DNA of 44,597 nt from Lachnospiraceae bacterium (GTDB lineage Bacteria; Bacillota; Clostridia; Lachnospirales; Lachnospiraceae): NCBI GenBank assembly GCA_014804485.1, contig JAAUZT010000025.1:16219-60815 (forward strand), read 5' to 3'. Of this stretch, positions 18,642 through 26,615 are shown one piece after another. The notes under the pieces are model-generated. The model saw only the letters and a program-made list of their open reading frames with translations. It was not told the DNA's origin and ran no database searches. Within the stretch, counting starts at the first letter, position 1. Each line of letters starts with the position of its first letter. Position numbers and translations under genes: made by a program.

Positions 18642-18674
18642 GTAACTGTTCAGAACTCTGTTCTTCACAGTTAC
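18642..18674. repeat. Dispersed 33-bp palindrome, copy 1
   Basis: Imperfect palindrome whose arms are GTAACTGT (18642-18649) and ACAGTTAC (18667-18674), with inner AGAA and TTCT. A copy with a single base change lies at 37571-37603. It sits 39 bases past the stop of the histidine kinase gene. No poly-T follows on either strand, so a simple intrinsic terminator is unlikely; a REP-like 3'-end element fits better. The rest of the 194-base gap shows nothing else. Confidence 0.75.
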
Positions 18675-18712
18675 GAATTTGATTCTATCCCCGGATAAAA
18701 ACACACTGCCGC

Positions 18713-19912
18713 TCAATTTCCGGTATTTCTCAGTATAATCTGGAACGCCTTCGTATATCCATGCCCGTAATCGCAGTCCAGTTTCAGCTCTCCTCCGTGC
18801 ATTTCCACAATCTTAGAGGCGATACTGAGTCCCAGCCCGCTGCCGCCTTTCGTGCTCCGCGCTTTATCCGCTCTGGAGAAAGGCTCGAAGATATGCGCTG
18901 CAAACTCCCGATCGATCTCCATACCGTCATCCGCCACCGTAATCGTATACGCCTCCAGCCGCACTAACGTCCTGCCGCCGTCTCTGCCGTACCGGACCGC
19001 ATTGGTCAGGAGATTGGTAATGGCCCTCGTCATCTGTATCTTATCTGCCCTGTAAGGAACTTGGTATTCCGGAATCTCCACCTGAAGCGTTATCCGCCGT
19101 CCCTCAAAATCCGTATACTGCATAGCCACGGATTCCCGCAGTATTTCTCCCAGATCACAATTTTCTTTATGCAGCTCATATCCGCTGCTGTCCATCTTCA
19201 CATATTCAAAGAGCAGTGTGATCAGTTCGCTCATCCGCATGGATTTGCTGTATATGGCTTCCAGATATTCCTGCCGTTTCTCCCCCTGCACGATATCGTC
19301 CGACAATGCCTTGCTGTAACTGCACAGCGTCGTGATCGGCGTCTTAATGTCATGGGCTATGTCGGACAGGAGCAGATTCCTTTGCCTGTCATAGGCAAGC
19401 TGCTGTTCTTTCTCCGCCTCTATCAGTTCATTCACTTTCTTAGTCACTACGCGGTAATAGTAGAATGCACCTATCAGATAGGGCAGTAAACTCACGAAGA
19501 TCAACAGAAGAAACGCTACGATGATCACCACCCGCAGTAAGATTCCCAGTCGTCCTTCAAAAGGCGTAACGTCCACGGCAATCTGCAGCGAGTGATCCAT
19601 ATGACTGCCGATCATGCGCTGTACATAACCTGATATCCCATCCGGAAGAAATGAAGCAAGTATATATAATAACATCTGTAATATCCAAGTAATCGGACTG
19701 CCGCCCGACGTAATGGATATGTGCTGACTCTTCAATATGAGAAACACCCACGGGATGACAACATTATCATAGAGTATACCGATCAGTTCCTCGCTGACAA
19801 GAATAAAAAGCATAACAACAAGGAATCGTTTGATCAGAAACCATTTGAGGGACTTTTTATCCTCTGCTCTGTTTCCATTTTCCACTGTTCTTATGCTCCC
19901 TTCATCTTGCAT
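18713..19912 (-). CDS. Sensor histidine kinase (VanS/PhoR-like)
   Basis: 399 aa. Two membrane helices (about 27-62 and 123-150) flank a sensor loop that holds a further hydrophobic stretch near 75-90. The HisKA box is LLSDIAHDIKTPITTL with His187. The ATPase part shows the N-box (MTRAITNLLTNAVRYG), a G1 box reduced to VADDGME, and the F/G2 region FEPFSRADKARSTKGGSGLGLSI. It autophosphorylates and passes phosphate to the response regulator encoded immediately upstream. The TAA of that gene is followed directly by this ATG. The signal is not evident. Confidence 0.92.
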   Translation of the reverse strand: MQDEGSIRTVENGNRAEDKKSLKWFLIKRFLVVMLFILVSEELIGILYDNVVIPWVFLILKSQHISITSGGSPITWILQMLLYILASFLPDGISGYVQRMIGSHMDHSLQIAVDVTPFEGRLGILLRVVIIVAFLLLIFVSLLPYLIGAFYYYRVVTKKVNELIEAEKEQQLAYDRQRNLLLSDIAHDIKTPITTLCSYSKALSDDIVQGEKRQEYLEAIYSKSMRMSELITLLFEYVKMDSSGYELHKENCDLGEILRESVAMQYTDFEGRRITLQVEIPEYQVPYRADKIQMTRAITNLLTNAVRYGRDGGRTLVRLEAYTITVADDGMEIDREFAAHIFEPFSRADKARSTKGGSGLGLSIASKIVEMHGGELKLDCDYGHGYTKAFQIILRNTGN

Positions 19913-20608
19913 TTAGCGCTTTTCCAGCCGGTATCCCAGCCCTCTGACAGTCTTGATGTATTCTCTGCCGTCATGATCCAGCTTGGCGCGCAGCTTGGAA
20001 ATACACACCATAATATTATTATCGGACACTACATATTCATCGTCCCAGCCTGTTTCATAAATCTGCTGCTTCGTAAACACTTTGCCCGGTTCTTCCATAA
20101 AAAGTCTCATAATCCGAAACTCCACCGAGGTCAGTTCGATCGTCTCTTCGCCGCGGTACAGCAGACACGCCTCCAGATCCAGCCGCAGATCCTGCACCAC
20201 CAGCTCCTTCACCGCTTTCTGCACATTCTCTCCCGCTCCCAGCGAGTAAAATCTGCGTATGTTGGAATTGACTCTGGCAACCGCTTCCAACGGGCCGAAA
20301 GGCTTCGTGATATAATCGTCCGCTCCCAGATCAAGCCCCAGTATTTTATCCGCATCCGAATCCTTAGCCGATAACATAATGACCGGTATATTATTGTTCT
20401 CTCTGATGTTTCGCAAGACCCTATATCCGTCTAATGCCGGCATCATGATATCGAGAATGGCCAGATCCGGTTTCTCTTTCTGTATCTTATCCATAGCCTC
20501 CACGCCGTCTGCTGCTTCCACTACCTCATAACCGTCTTTCTCAAGATATAGGCGGAGTACATCACGAATTTCCGCCTCATCGTCCGCTATCATAATTTTA
20601 TATCCCAT
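19913..20608 (-). CDS. OmpR-family response regulator (VanR-like)
   Basis: 231 aa. The receiver domain has acidic pocket IADDEAE, phospho-acceptor Asp53 in LAILDIMMPALDGY, and Thr/Lys positions in VIMLSAKDSD and DYITKPFGPLE. The C-terminal winged helix (LDLEACLLYRGEETIELTSVEFRIM ... KQIYETGWDDEY ... VCISKLRAKLD) is OmpR/PhoB type. I use the ATG at 20608, which has GGGGAT upstream; a longer start adds four residues. It lies between DUF975 (27 bases upstream) and its kinase, so one operon is likely, possibly autoregulated through the TTAAG boxes at 21634. Confidence 0.94.
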   Translation of the reverse strand: MGYKIMIADDEAEIRDVLRLYLEKDGYEVVEAADGVEAMDKIQKEKPDLAILDIMMPALDGYRVLRNIRENNNIPVIMLSAKDSDADKILGLDLGADDYITKPFGPLEAVARVNSNIRRFYSLGAGENVQKAVKELVVQDLRLDLEACLLYRGEETIELTSVEFRIMRLFMEEPGKVFTKQQIYETGWDDEYVVSDNNIMVCISKLRAKLDHDGREYIKTVRGLGYRLEKR

Positions 20609-20635
20609 GTTCATCCCCATTTCTATGCACGTTAC

Positions 20636-21532
20636 TTACACTTCATGATCATACGCGTAATTACTGTCCGGTAAAGCCGCCTGTCCTGTGCCATCACGAA
20701 ATTCACATAATTTACGGTACAACGCTGCATCCGTCAGCTGCACATAAGGATTCACGTAGAAAACCTCTACCATACCACATGTTATCACTCCCAGCATATG
20801 CCACAGGATAAAGGAAAGATCCAGCACAAAAGCATGCCATTTCTCGCCGTTCATCATGTCGCTGCTCATCTGCAGTACCTCTTTATAATTCAGATCCGGA
20901 TGCTCCGCCAGAATATAGGATACCATGCGGTACTGATACTTCTTATAGATACCCGGAATGATAAATAGAAGCGCCCATAGGAACACCCGCAGATCCACAT
21001 GGAACATCGTCTTTACCACATTGATATAGGAATGGTCAAAAGCATAGGCCATCTCTTTGATCTCCCCTGTGTCATCCACGCTTTTCAACATAAAACGGTT
21101 TACCCCTACGCGGAACGGGTTATATAAAAATGCACTAACCGCGCCGGCAATAATCATGCCTATCAGTACAATAATGCAGACAACAATCATGATTGTAATG
21201 ATATATACCGCCGCCACCGTCCCATTCATGTCTTCGGTGGCTTCAATAATCGTATTCGTCGTACTGTCAAGATAAATCTCTGCCTGATCCGGTATATCAA
21301 ATTCATCCGTTGCCGTTTCATCTGCAGCTTCGGTCCCGTCTCCATCCGATGTATCTTTCGACGATGTATCAACCACCCCGACACTGTCGACCCCGCTTGA
21401 TCCGAAAGCTCCGGAAGAATAACTGATCCCGCCTCCTAATACCATCGTCAAAAGCGACACCAGCATAATCCTCCAATAATTTCTTTTCAGGGCTTCCTTC
21501 GCCCTCTGCTTTATTTCTTTTCTCGTCCACAT
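20636..21532 (-). CDS. DUF975 family membrane protein
   Basis: 298 aa. The N-terminal signature MWTRKEIKQRAKEALKRNYWRIMLVSLL is diagnostic of DUF975. A Ser/Asp/Thr-rich extracellular loop follows (SYSSGAFGSSGVD to about residue 105). Helices lie at about 108-150, 185-210 and 240-262, with the conserved FMLKSVDDTGEI and MVSYILAEHPDLNYKEVLQMSSDMMNGEKW. The family is of unknown function and often sits near cell-envelope stress regulators, as here. The ATG at 21532 has AAGGAG eight bases upstream. It heads the DUF975-response regulator-kinase operon, and the integrated element lies upstream of it. Confidence 0.88.
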   Translation of the reverse strand: MWTRKEIKQRAKEALKRNYWRIMLVSLLTMVLGGGISYSSGAFGSSGVDSVGVVDTSSKDTSDGDGTEAADETATDEFDIPDQAEIYLDSTTNTIIEATEDMNGTVAAVYIITIMIVVCIIVLIGMIIAGAVSAFLYNPFRVGVNRFMLKSVDDTGEIKEMAYAFDHSYINVVKTMFHVDLRVFLWALLFIIPGIYKKYQYRMVSYILAEHPDLNYKEVLQMSSDMMNGEKWHAFVLDLSFILWHMLGVITCGMVEVFYVNPYVQLTDAALYRKLCEFRDGTGQAALPDSNYAYDHEV

Positions 21533-21633
21533 AGGAATATCTCCTTTTCTCCTAATCAGGTCTCTTTCCACCTGTCTGTTTCGTTGTTAAGGCTATGATA
21601 ATCCCCATTTCTTAAACGAACAGCGGAGAAAAC

Positions 21634-21649
21634 TTAACGTAATCTTAAA
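21634..21649 (-). promoter_or_regulatory. Direct-repeat box, likely response-regulator site
   Basis: On the minus strand two TTAA-A/G repeats are spaced 11 bases (TTTAAGATTACGTTAA), just upstream of the DUF975 operon. The same 16 bases occur at 37549-37564, on the other side of the integrated element and in the same orientation. The regulator encoded at 19913 is a plausible binder by context only. Confidence 0.45.
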
Positions 21650-21696
21650 GTTCTTATGTTAAAATAGTACCATTTTACGGGGTTTGTGGCAATGGG

Positions 21697-21721
21697 TTGT
21701 CACTAGCTTGTCACTAGTAGA
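21697..21721. other. Left attachment repeat (attL)
   Basis: Two tandem TTGTCACTAG units separated by C, then TAGA. The matching copy at 37428-37452 differs only by T in place of the C. It lies 45 bases from the last gene (tape measure) and 165 bases upstream of the DUF975 start, in intergenic DNA rather than in a tRNA gene. Confidence 0.8.
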
Positions 21722-21766
21722 GTACACATGCTTCTATGTTATAAGATATATTTACAGTAAACACTC

Positions 21767-24700
21767 CTATGAGAAGGCGATCTTGCCACCATTTTGTTTC
21801 TTGTACTCTCGTGCGTATTTTTCCATAATTCTGAAAAATACCTGTCCATCTACGGAAAACTCATAAACGTTATTACCGCTGCCACTATTATTGCCGCCAG
21901 TCAATCCAAGCTCTGAAAGCACTTCTAAAAGCGACTCTTTTTGCGCTTGCTTTATAGTACTTACGGGTGCTTCAATGTTCGTTCCGTGCTTCTGATCTCC
22001 GAGCACTGCCAGAAACTCTCTGTTTGCCGGAATAACTGCGCCTGTGGCGAGACGGGGTATTTCGGCGGTTTGTAAGGTGGCAAAGGCGGGATTCATGGCG
22101 TAAGTTGTAGGTGCAGACATCCGACCAGACGTGCCGGAACTTCCAGAACTGCTACCGCCAAAAAAGCCTTTAATACTGCTAAATATACCTTGCAGAGAGT
22201 TTAACTTTCCACTAATCCATTCTATGACAGATCCCACTGTGGACTTTATAGAAGCGATAACGCCGGAGATTCCGGCTTTTATGTTGCTCCAAGTTTGCAA
22301 CCACTTATTTTTTAAAGAATTTAGCCACTCTACTTGTCTTTGTCCCAAAGTCACAAATGCGCTATAAATATCATTTCCCCACAGACTCATTGCTTCTTTC
22401 CATGTACCGTCTGTAAAGGATACAAGTACCCCTCCAAGAATCGAATTTTCAAAGTCCTTTTTTACATATCCCCATATTTCAGTCCATGCCGCTTTTATGT
22501 CCTCTCCCCACAGATTAAGCGCTTCTTTCCAGCTTCCGTCTGTAAATGAACTTTTTATCCCACTCATTATTTCAAAGAACGAAGGTGTATCGACTCCAAG
22601 AAGATTTTCGTTTATCCATTCGGCTATTTTCCAACCAATAACCGCTCCGGCTATAGCCGCCAAAACTGTTGTTATTACAGCAAACGCGCCTCCCAATGCA
22701 GATACTAATGTGCCTATTGCTGAAATTATTGCTTTGATTCCAGAGGCTATCAGAGAAGCAGACCTCACAACTATTTCTCCGATCGCACTTATGCCAGAAA
22801 GAAAAGTTGTAATAGTGGTGAATATTCCAGCTATTGCGCTGATTGCGCTAAAACCAAGCAGTGCCACTTTTAATGCAATTAAACCCTTTGCGATCATCTC
22901 TAAAGCGTCCGCAACATCTTCTGGGCTTACAGAGTCCATCCAATTTTCTAACATAACAAGAAAATCCTTAAACTCTTGACTGTTTAAGAAGTCTGCAAGC
23001 GCGTCAGAAACACGCTCAATAAATATAATCAATCCCTCACCGATCGTTTCTGCAAACGGCTCTAAATGTTCCCAAAACTCGGCAAGATTGTCTCTCAATG
23101 CCTGCCAGTCCACTTTTTCATTGAACGCCGTAAATACATCGAGCAATTCTGGCAGTCCTTTTTCTATTGTCCATTTCGCAAGCGGCAAAAGAACTTTCGT
23201 ATAAAAATCTGATAGTACTCCACTCAATGCGTCCGCAAGAGGGATAAGAGATTTTGTGAACCGTTCAAATGCTTCAAGAAGCGGTTTAAAATTCAGCTTG
23301 TCAGCCCATTCGACCGTTTGATCTGCAGCGAGCCTTATATTATGGACAATAACCCCTATGATATCCCGAATGTTTTCGAGAATCCGCAATCCCGTCTGAT
23401 TCTCGTTCCACGCGTCTCGGAAATTGCGCGCCAGATGTCCGACCACAAGACCAATATCACCGATGATGTGCAGTAAATCCTCAAAGATTTTAATAGTGGC
23501 TTCTTGTTGCCAGACTGCAAGGAAATCTCTGCCGATGTCCTTAATCAGCTTCCATACTTCATCGAGGGCGTATTTCCATGAATCCATGACAAATTTACCT
23601 TCGCGCTCCCATGCTTCCTTTAACGGCGCAAATAACTTAGATAAAACATCCTTTATCTTTTCAGCCATATCAAGAATGCTGTTGTCGATCGGAACTTCTT
23701 CAAACATTGTTCCAGTGCCTATTCCTGCGTCTGCACTGTTTTCTTTTTCTTTTGCATTTTCAGATGTAAGGTTGTTCAGATCGTCCAGAGGGCTAAGCTG
23801 TTTATTTATAGCCTTTGTTTCATCATCTGTAGCTTCTGCCGCGTCTTCTGCGGCGGCGGCTGATTGTTTTATTGCCTTTGTATACGTCTTCCTTCCGGTA
23901 AGCGCAGCAATAAGCTGTCCGATCAAATTTACCGCTTCTGTAAGCCATCCGATCAGTTTTTGTATATATGGAATTGCAACGTCAACAATCGGCTTAAAAG
24001 CGCCTGCAAGAGCATTCTTAAGGGTTAACAGGCTGGCTTTTACATTCTCAATTGAGTTTTTAAATTTTCCATTTTCGTTGTATAAATTTTCAAACCCTTC
24101 TTTTATTCCACCGGTTGTACTTCTTATGAGTTTGCTGATCTGGTTAAAAATCATTAAAGATAAGGCGAGATTTTTTAACCTTGCTCCAAAACCAGACAGA
24201 GAACTTTTTGCTTTCTCTGTTTCTTTTCTAAAAAGCGGGAAATGTTTCTGCGCTATCTCCCTGATTCTTTTCCCGAAGGAATTAACATAAGAATTTGCTT
24301 TTTTCAGAACTTTTCCTATGGAATCAAGTGCTTTCTTTGCTATATCGCCAAGTTTTTTATAGTTTTCTTTTACCCGGCCTATGCTACCGTTATAGTCTTT
24401 TACTTCCTGTTTTAATGCAGAAAGTTCTCTAATCCGGCTATCATAATCCACATATCCTTCTGTTCTGTCAACAGACTTTAAATCAGCAATTTCCTGCTCG
24501 AGCTGTTTTATACGCTCCACAGTTTTAATAATGCGTTGGTTGCCAACAACAGCATTCTCACGGATTTGCGCCAGCCTCTGTTCTTCTGCGGCTTCTGCTG
24601 CAATTATTGCTTGCCTTTTTGCCTCCGCGGCTTGCGCCCTTGCTTCTGCCTCGGCTTCTTTCTGGATTCTGGCATTTTCTTTCTGCAATGCCATTTCAGC

Positions 24701-25210
24701 TTGTTCCTCTGCTTTGCGCTGAGCGGCTTCTCTGCGCTCTGCCGCTTTTGCCTCTTGCTCCGCGATCTTTGCCTGTCCCGATTCTGTCTGTTTGTTCAGC
24801 TCCGCCTGATATGCCTTTACTGCGTCAGTGGCATTTTTCCACGCAAGATATATTTTGTCGTAGTCTTCATCTCCAAAGAATTTTCCCTGATCCTGCAACT
24901 CTTTCAGAGATTTTGCATACTCTTCTACATCTATTTTCAGCTGATTATAATGCTCATCTTTCTTACCAGATGGAACATCTATCTGCTTTTCTTCTGTCTT
25001 TTTTAAAGACTCGAGAGCCAATTGCGCACTTTTAATTGATTTTTCATAATCTTTATAAACAGGAGAGGCTTTTGTTCCCCCTGCTTCTAAAAAACTTTTT
25101 TGAGCGTCTGCCAGATTCTTAAGTTCTTTTTCTAATTCTTTAGAATCCTTTTTAATGCCAGACGTGTCGATTCCAGTACCAATTCTTATACTTCCGTCAT
25201 ACTGTGCCAT
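21767..25210 (-). CDS. Phage tail tape measure protein
   Basis: 1147 aa, starting MAQYDGSIRIGTGIDTSGIKKD. Residues about 20-310 are long Ala/Glu/Lys/Gln-rich coiled coil. A block around 320-440 (LSGFGARLKNLALSLMIFNQI, LLTLKNALAGAFKPIVDVAIPYIQ) is the usual TMP core. A strongly hydrophobic region near 800-880 (FSAISAIAGIFTTITTFLS, AVITTVLAAIAGAVIGW) would form the membrane-inserting part. The C-terminus IPRLATGAVIPANREFLAVLG with DQKHGTNIEAP is a classic Firmicute TMP ending, so the gene looks complete. In siphophages it sets tail length and enters the cell envelope at infection. I start at the ATG at 25210 after GGGTGATAAT. No baseplate or lysis gene follows; the attachment repeat comes 45 bases later. 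Confidence 0.93.
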   Translation of the reverse strand: MAQYDGSIRIGTGIDTSGIKKDSKELEKELKNLADAQKSFLEAGGTKASPVYKDYEKSIKSAQLALESLKKTEEKQIDVPSGKKDEHYNQLKIDVEEYAKSLKELQDQGKFFGDEDYDKIYLAWKNATDAVKAYQAELNKQTESGQAKIAEQEAKAAERREAAQRKAEEQAEMALQKENARIQKEAEAEARAQAAEAKRQAIIAAEAAEEQRLAQIRENAVVGNQRIIKTVERIKQLEQEIADLKSVDRTEGYVDYDSRIRELSALKQEVKDYNGSIGRVKENYKKLGDIAKKALDSIGKVLKKANSYVNSFGKRIREIAQKHFPLFRKETEKAKSSLSGFGARLKNLALSLMIFNQISKLIRSTTGGIKEGFENLYNENGKFKNSIENVKASLLTLKNALAGAFKPIVDVAIPYIQKLIGWLTEAVNLIGQLIAALTGRKTYTKAIKQSAAAAEDAAEATDDETKAINKQLSPLDDLNNLTSENAKEKENSADAGIGTGTMFEEVPIDNSILDMAEKIKDVLSKLFAPLKEAWEREGKFVMDSWKYALDEVWKLIKDIGRDFLAVWQQEATIKIFEDLLHIIGDIGLVVGHLARNFRDAWNENQTGLRILENIRDIIGVIVHNIRLAADQTVEWADKLNFKPLLEAFERFTKSLIPLADALSGVLSDFYTKVLLPLAKWTIEKGLPELLDVFTAFNEKVDWQALRDNLAEFWEHLEPFAETIGEGLIIFIERVSDALADFLNSQEFKDFLVMLENWMDSVSPEDVADALEMIAKGLIALKVALLGFSAISAIAGIFTTITTFLSGISAIGEIVVRSASLIASGIKAIISAIGTLVSALGGAFAVITTVLAAIAGAVIGWKIAEWINENLLGVDTPSFFEIMSGIKSSFTDGSWKEALNLWGEDIKAAWTEIWGYVKKDFENSILGGVLVSFTDGTWKEAMSLWGNDIYSAFVTLGQRQVEWLNSLKNKWLQTWSNIKAGISGVIASIKSTVGSVIEWISGKLNSLQGIFSSIKGFFGGSSSGSSGTSGRMSAPTTYAMNPAFATLQTAEIPRLATGAVIPANREFLAVLGDQKHGTNIEAPVSTIKQAQKESLLEVLSELGLTGGNNSGSGNNVYEFSVDGQVFFRIMEKYAREYKKQNGGKIAFS

Positions 25211-25229
25211 ATTATCACCCAAACAAAAA

Positions 25230-25288
25230 GGTGCCAATAAACGCATTTAGACGCATTCAAAACGCAATCTAACGCATTTATTGGCACC
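25230..25288 (-). terminator. Intrinsic terminator/attenuator just before the tape measure gene
   Basis: GGTGCCAATAAA (25230-25241) pairs perfectly with TTTATTGGCACC (25277-25288); on the minus strand the stem is followed by TTTTTGTTTG. The loop holds repeated ACGCA motifs (25241-25276), seen as AATGCGT on the other strand. It lies between the 43-aa gene and the tape measure start, inside what should be one tail operon. Confidence 0.75.
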
Positions 25289-25323
25289 ACTTAGCCGTTA
25301 CCCATGACCTCTTACATGAGCCA

Positions 25324-25455
25324 TTATTTTGATTTTCTAATCTTCTTCTCCACTTCTAATATAATAATCTCGCCACTTTTGTTTCGCTTTACCTCCGCGG
25401 TATTATCGCGTGACAAGATATCCAGTATCAGATCCACATCAATGTTTCTCTCCAT
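25324..25455 (-). CDS. Small phage protein, 43 aa
   Basis: It reads MERNIDVDLILDILSRDN and continues to IIILEVEKKIRKSK. AGGA lies six bases before the ATG, and the start overlaps the preceding gene by 17 bases. Its place, between a chaperone-like gene and the tape measure gene, is where many siphophages encode the second tail-assembly chaperone (gpT-like), usually by frameshift. Here it has its own ribosome binding site and I see no convincing slippery heptamer. The function is inferred from position only. Confidence 0.65.
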   Translation of the reverse strand: MERNIDVDLILDILSRDNTAEVKRNKSGEIIILEVEKKIRKSK

Positions 25456-25963
25456 GCCGTTTCCTCCGGTTCAGCACAACCTTATTCCCGCCAGAAATCT
25501 GTCCATCAAAATTGACGTATTTCCTCATGGATCTAATGCGCTTCTTTTCGCTATCATCCACTCTGCACCCAAATAATCCCTCCAATACCGGGATCATCTG
25601 ATTATAAAAGTCTATGAAACACTCCGTTTCAGGTACAAAATCGGGGATTTCCTCATAGAGACTGCTGAAATATTTTCTTAATGTACCTTGACCGAAAATA
25701 CCGTCTATCTTTTCAGCCGATTCCTTACAGAATCTCACCTTTATCCTGATCTTTTCTACTATTTTGTTTTCATGTCCAGGAATGGTGCGGACTTTATCTA
25801 TCTCCCCGTACCTTCGTGGAAGGTCTTTAGCCGCTTCTGCTATCTGCTTATATGTTTCCCGGAACCTGTCGAAAAGTTCCGTATCCCCTGTTGATATGTC
25901 AATATGGTCACCCATGTCATTCAGTTCAACCTTGTACAATTTTGCATTATTTTCCTTATTCAT
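25439..25963 (-). CDS. Tail assembly chaperone-like protein
   Basis: 174 aa. The start LYKVELNDMGDHIDISTGDTELFDRFRETYKQIAEAAKDLP has the pattern of small Firmicute tail-chaperone proteins (short beta strands with D-x-D, then a helix). The C-terminal half, ECFIDFYNQMIPVLEGLFGCRVDDSEKK, is helical, and the tail is basic (NRRKRHGEKH). In such phages this protein coats the tape measure during tail assembly. I start at the ATG at 25963 (MNKENNAKLYK), seven bases after GGGAG. The family call comes from pattern plus position two genes ahead of the tape measure gene. Confidence 0.6.
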   Translation of the reverse strand: MNKENNAKLYKVELNDMGDHIDISTGDTELFDRFRETYKQIAEAAKDLPRRYGEIDKVRTIPGHENKIVEKIRIKVRFCKESAEKIDGIFGQGTLRKYFSSLYEEIPDFVPETECFIDFYNQMIPVLEGLFGCRVDDSEKKRIRSMRKYVNFDGQISGGNKVVLNRRKRHGEKH

Positions 25964-25988
25964 TTTCATACTCCCATTATCATACAAA

Positions 25989-26447
25989 TTAATTGTTTTT
26001 CAATACACAGTCCAAATAGTGGAAGAACAACCGCCTTGCACCATAAAAATCTGTCCTTCCCAGCGGACATCGACCTAACTTATCGTGGTACTCCAGACGC
26101 TCATAGGAAAGATTTTTCTTCACAGACAAGATAATATGCTCTGCTGCCTTTTCATCCGCCATATGAGCCGCAGAGCGCACCACATCATCATACTCACCTG
26201 ATCTGACAATTTCCACCAACTCATCTACTCTTTCCTGCGTGATACCGTAATCCTTCCATGAAGCCCTGATGTTACCGGCTTTCCCCGCCTTACGCTCCCA
26301 ATACTGTGCCTGATACTCCTTTACCTTGTCCGGATTTTTCTTTCTCCACATTCTCTGTTGTAAGTTGATCTTCTCCCGATTTCTAATCCGATACCGCCTT
26401 TTGTAATCCCGTCTGGCCTCCTGCGCCTGTGCTGACAATTCATTCAT
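25989..26447 (-). CDS. Phage protein of unknown function, basic N-terminus
   Basis: 152 aa. The first 60 residues are highly basic and helical (RRDYKRRYRIRNREKIN, QRMWRKKNPDKVKEYQAQYW), a pattern seen in many small Clostridia prophage proteins and suggestive of nucleic-acid contact. The rest (YGITQERVDELVEIVRSGEY, then GARRLFFHYLDCVLKNN) is helical with no motif I recognise. I place the start at the ATG at 26447 after GGAGG; the longer open frame runs through the promoter box at 26488-26526 and is not credible. First gene after that promoter. Confidence 0.65.
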   Translation of the reverse strand: MNELSAQAQEARRDYKRRYRIRNREKINLQQRMWRKKNPDKVKEYQAQYWERKAGKAGNIRASWKDYGITQERVDELVEIVRSGEYDDVVRSAAHMADEKAAEHIILSVKKNLSYERLEYHDKLGRCPLGRTDFYGARRLFFHYLDCVLKNN

Positions 26448-26487
26448 TCCCCATCCCTCCAATCCCTTTGTTCCTTTCCTCATCTCT

Positions 26488-26526
26488 ATTATCTGATATT
26501 TGAGAAGGGGCGTTGTACCATTTTTT
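26488..26526 (-). promoter_or_regulatory. Late promoter box 2
   Basis: On the minus strand: AATGGTACAAC, 10 bases, then AAATATCAGATAAT. The identical bipartite motif with the same 10-base gap lies upstream of terS (29621-29658). GATAAT serves as -10, but there is no -35 at 17 bases, so activation by an element or helper protein at GGTACAAC is likely. Confidence 0.65.
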
Positions 26527-26615
26527 GCAGGACACTTCACCTCGAATAAATATGACAGACAATGTAAAAACGGCGAAGTTACCATCTCAGATTTCTGCAC
26601 CGTCTCCCACTATAT

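Noticed and set aside
18642..18674. Intrinsic terminator for the histidine kinase gene
   Set aside because: The palindrome lacks a following T-tract on the minus strand and recurs elsewhere, so I list it as a dispersed repeat.
21666..21682. Third copy of the late promoter box (AAAATGGTAC) outside attL
   Set aside because: Only the first ten bases match; the AAATATCAGATAAT half is missing, so it is probably chance or part of the DUF975 promoter.
23424..24290. 288-codon plus-strand frame opposite the tape measure gene
   Set aside because: Serine/phenylalanine-rich shadow of the Ala/Lys-rich coiled-coil coding strand; no ribosome binding site or promoter.
25439..25455. Programmed frameshift joining the chaperone-like gene to the 43-aa gene, as in lambda gpG/gpGT
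   Set aside because: No X-XXY-YYZ slippery heptamer lies in the right phase, and the second gene has its own ATG and ribosome binding site.
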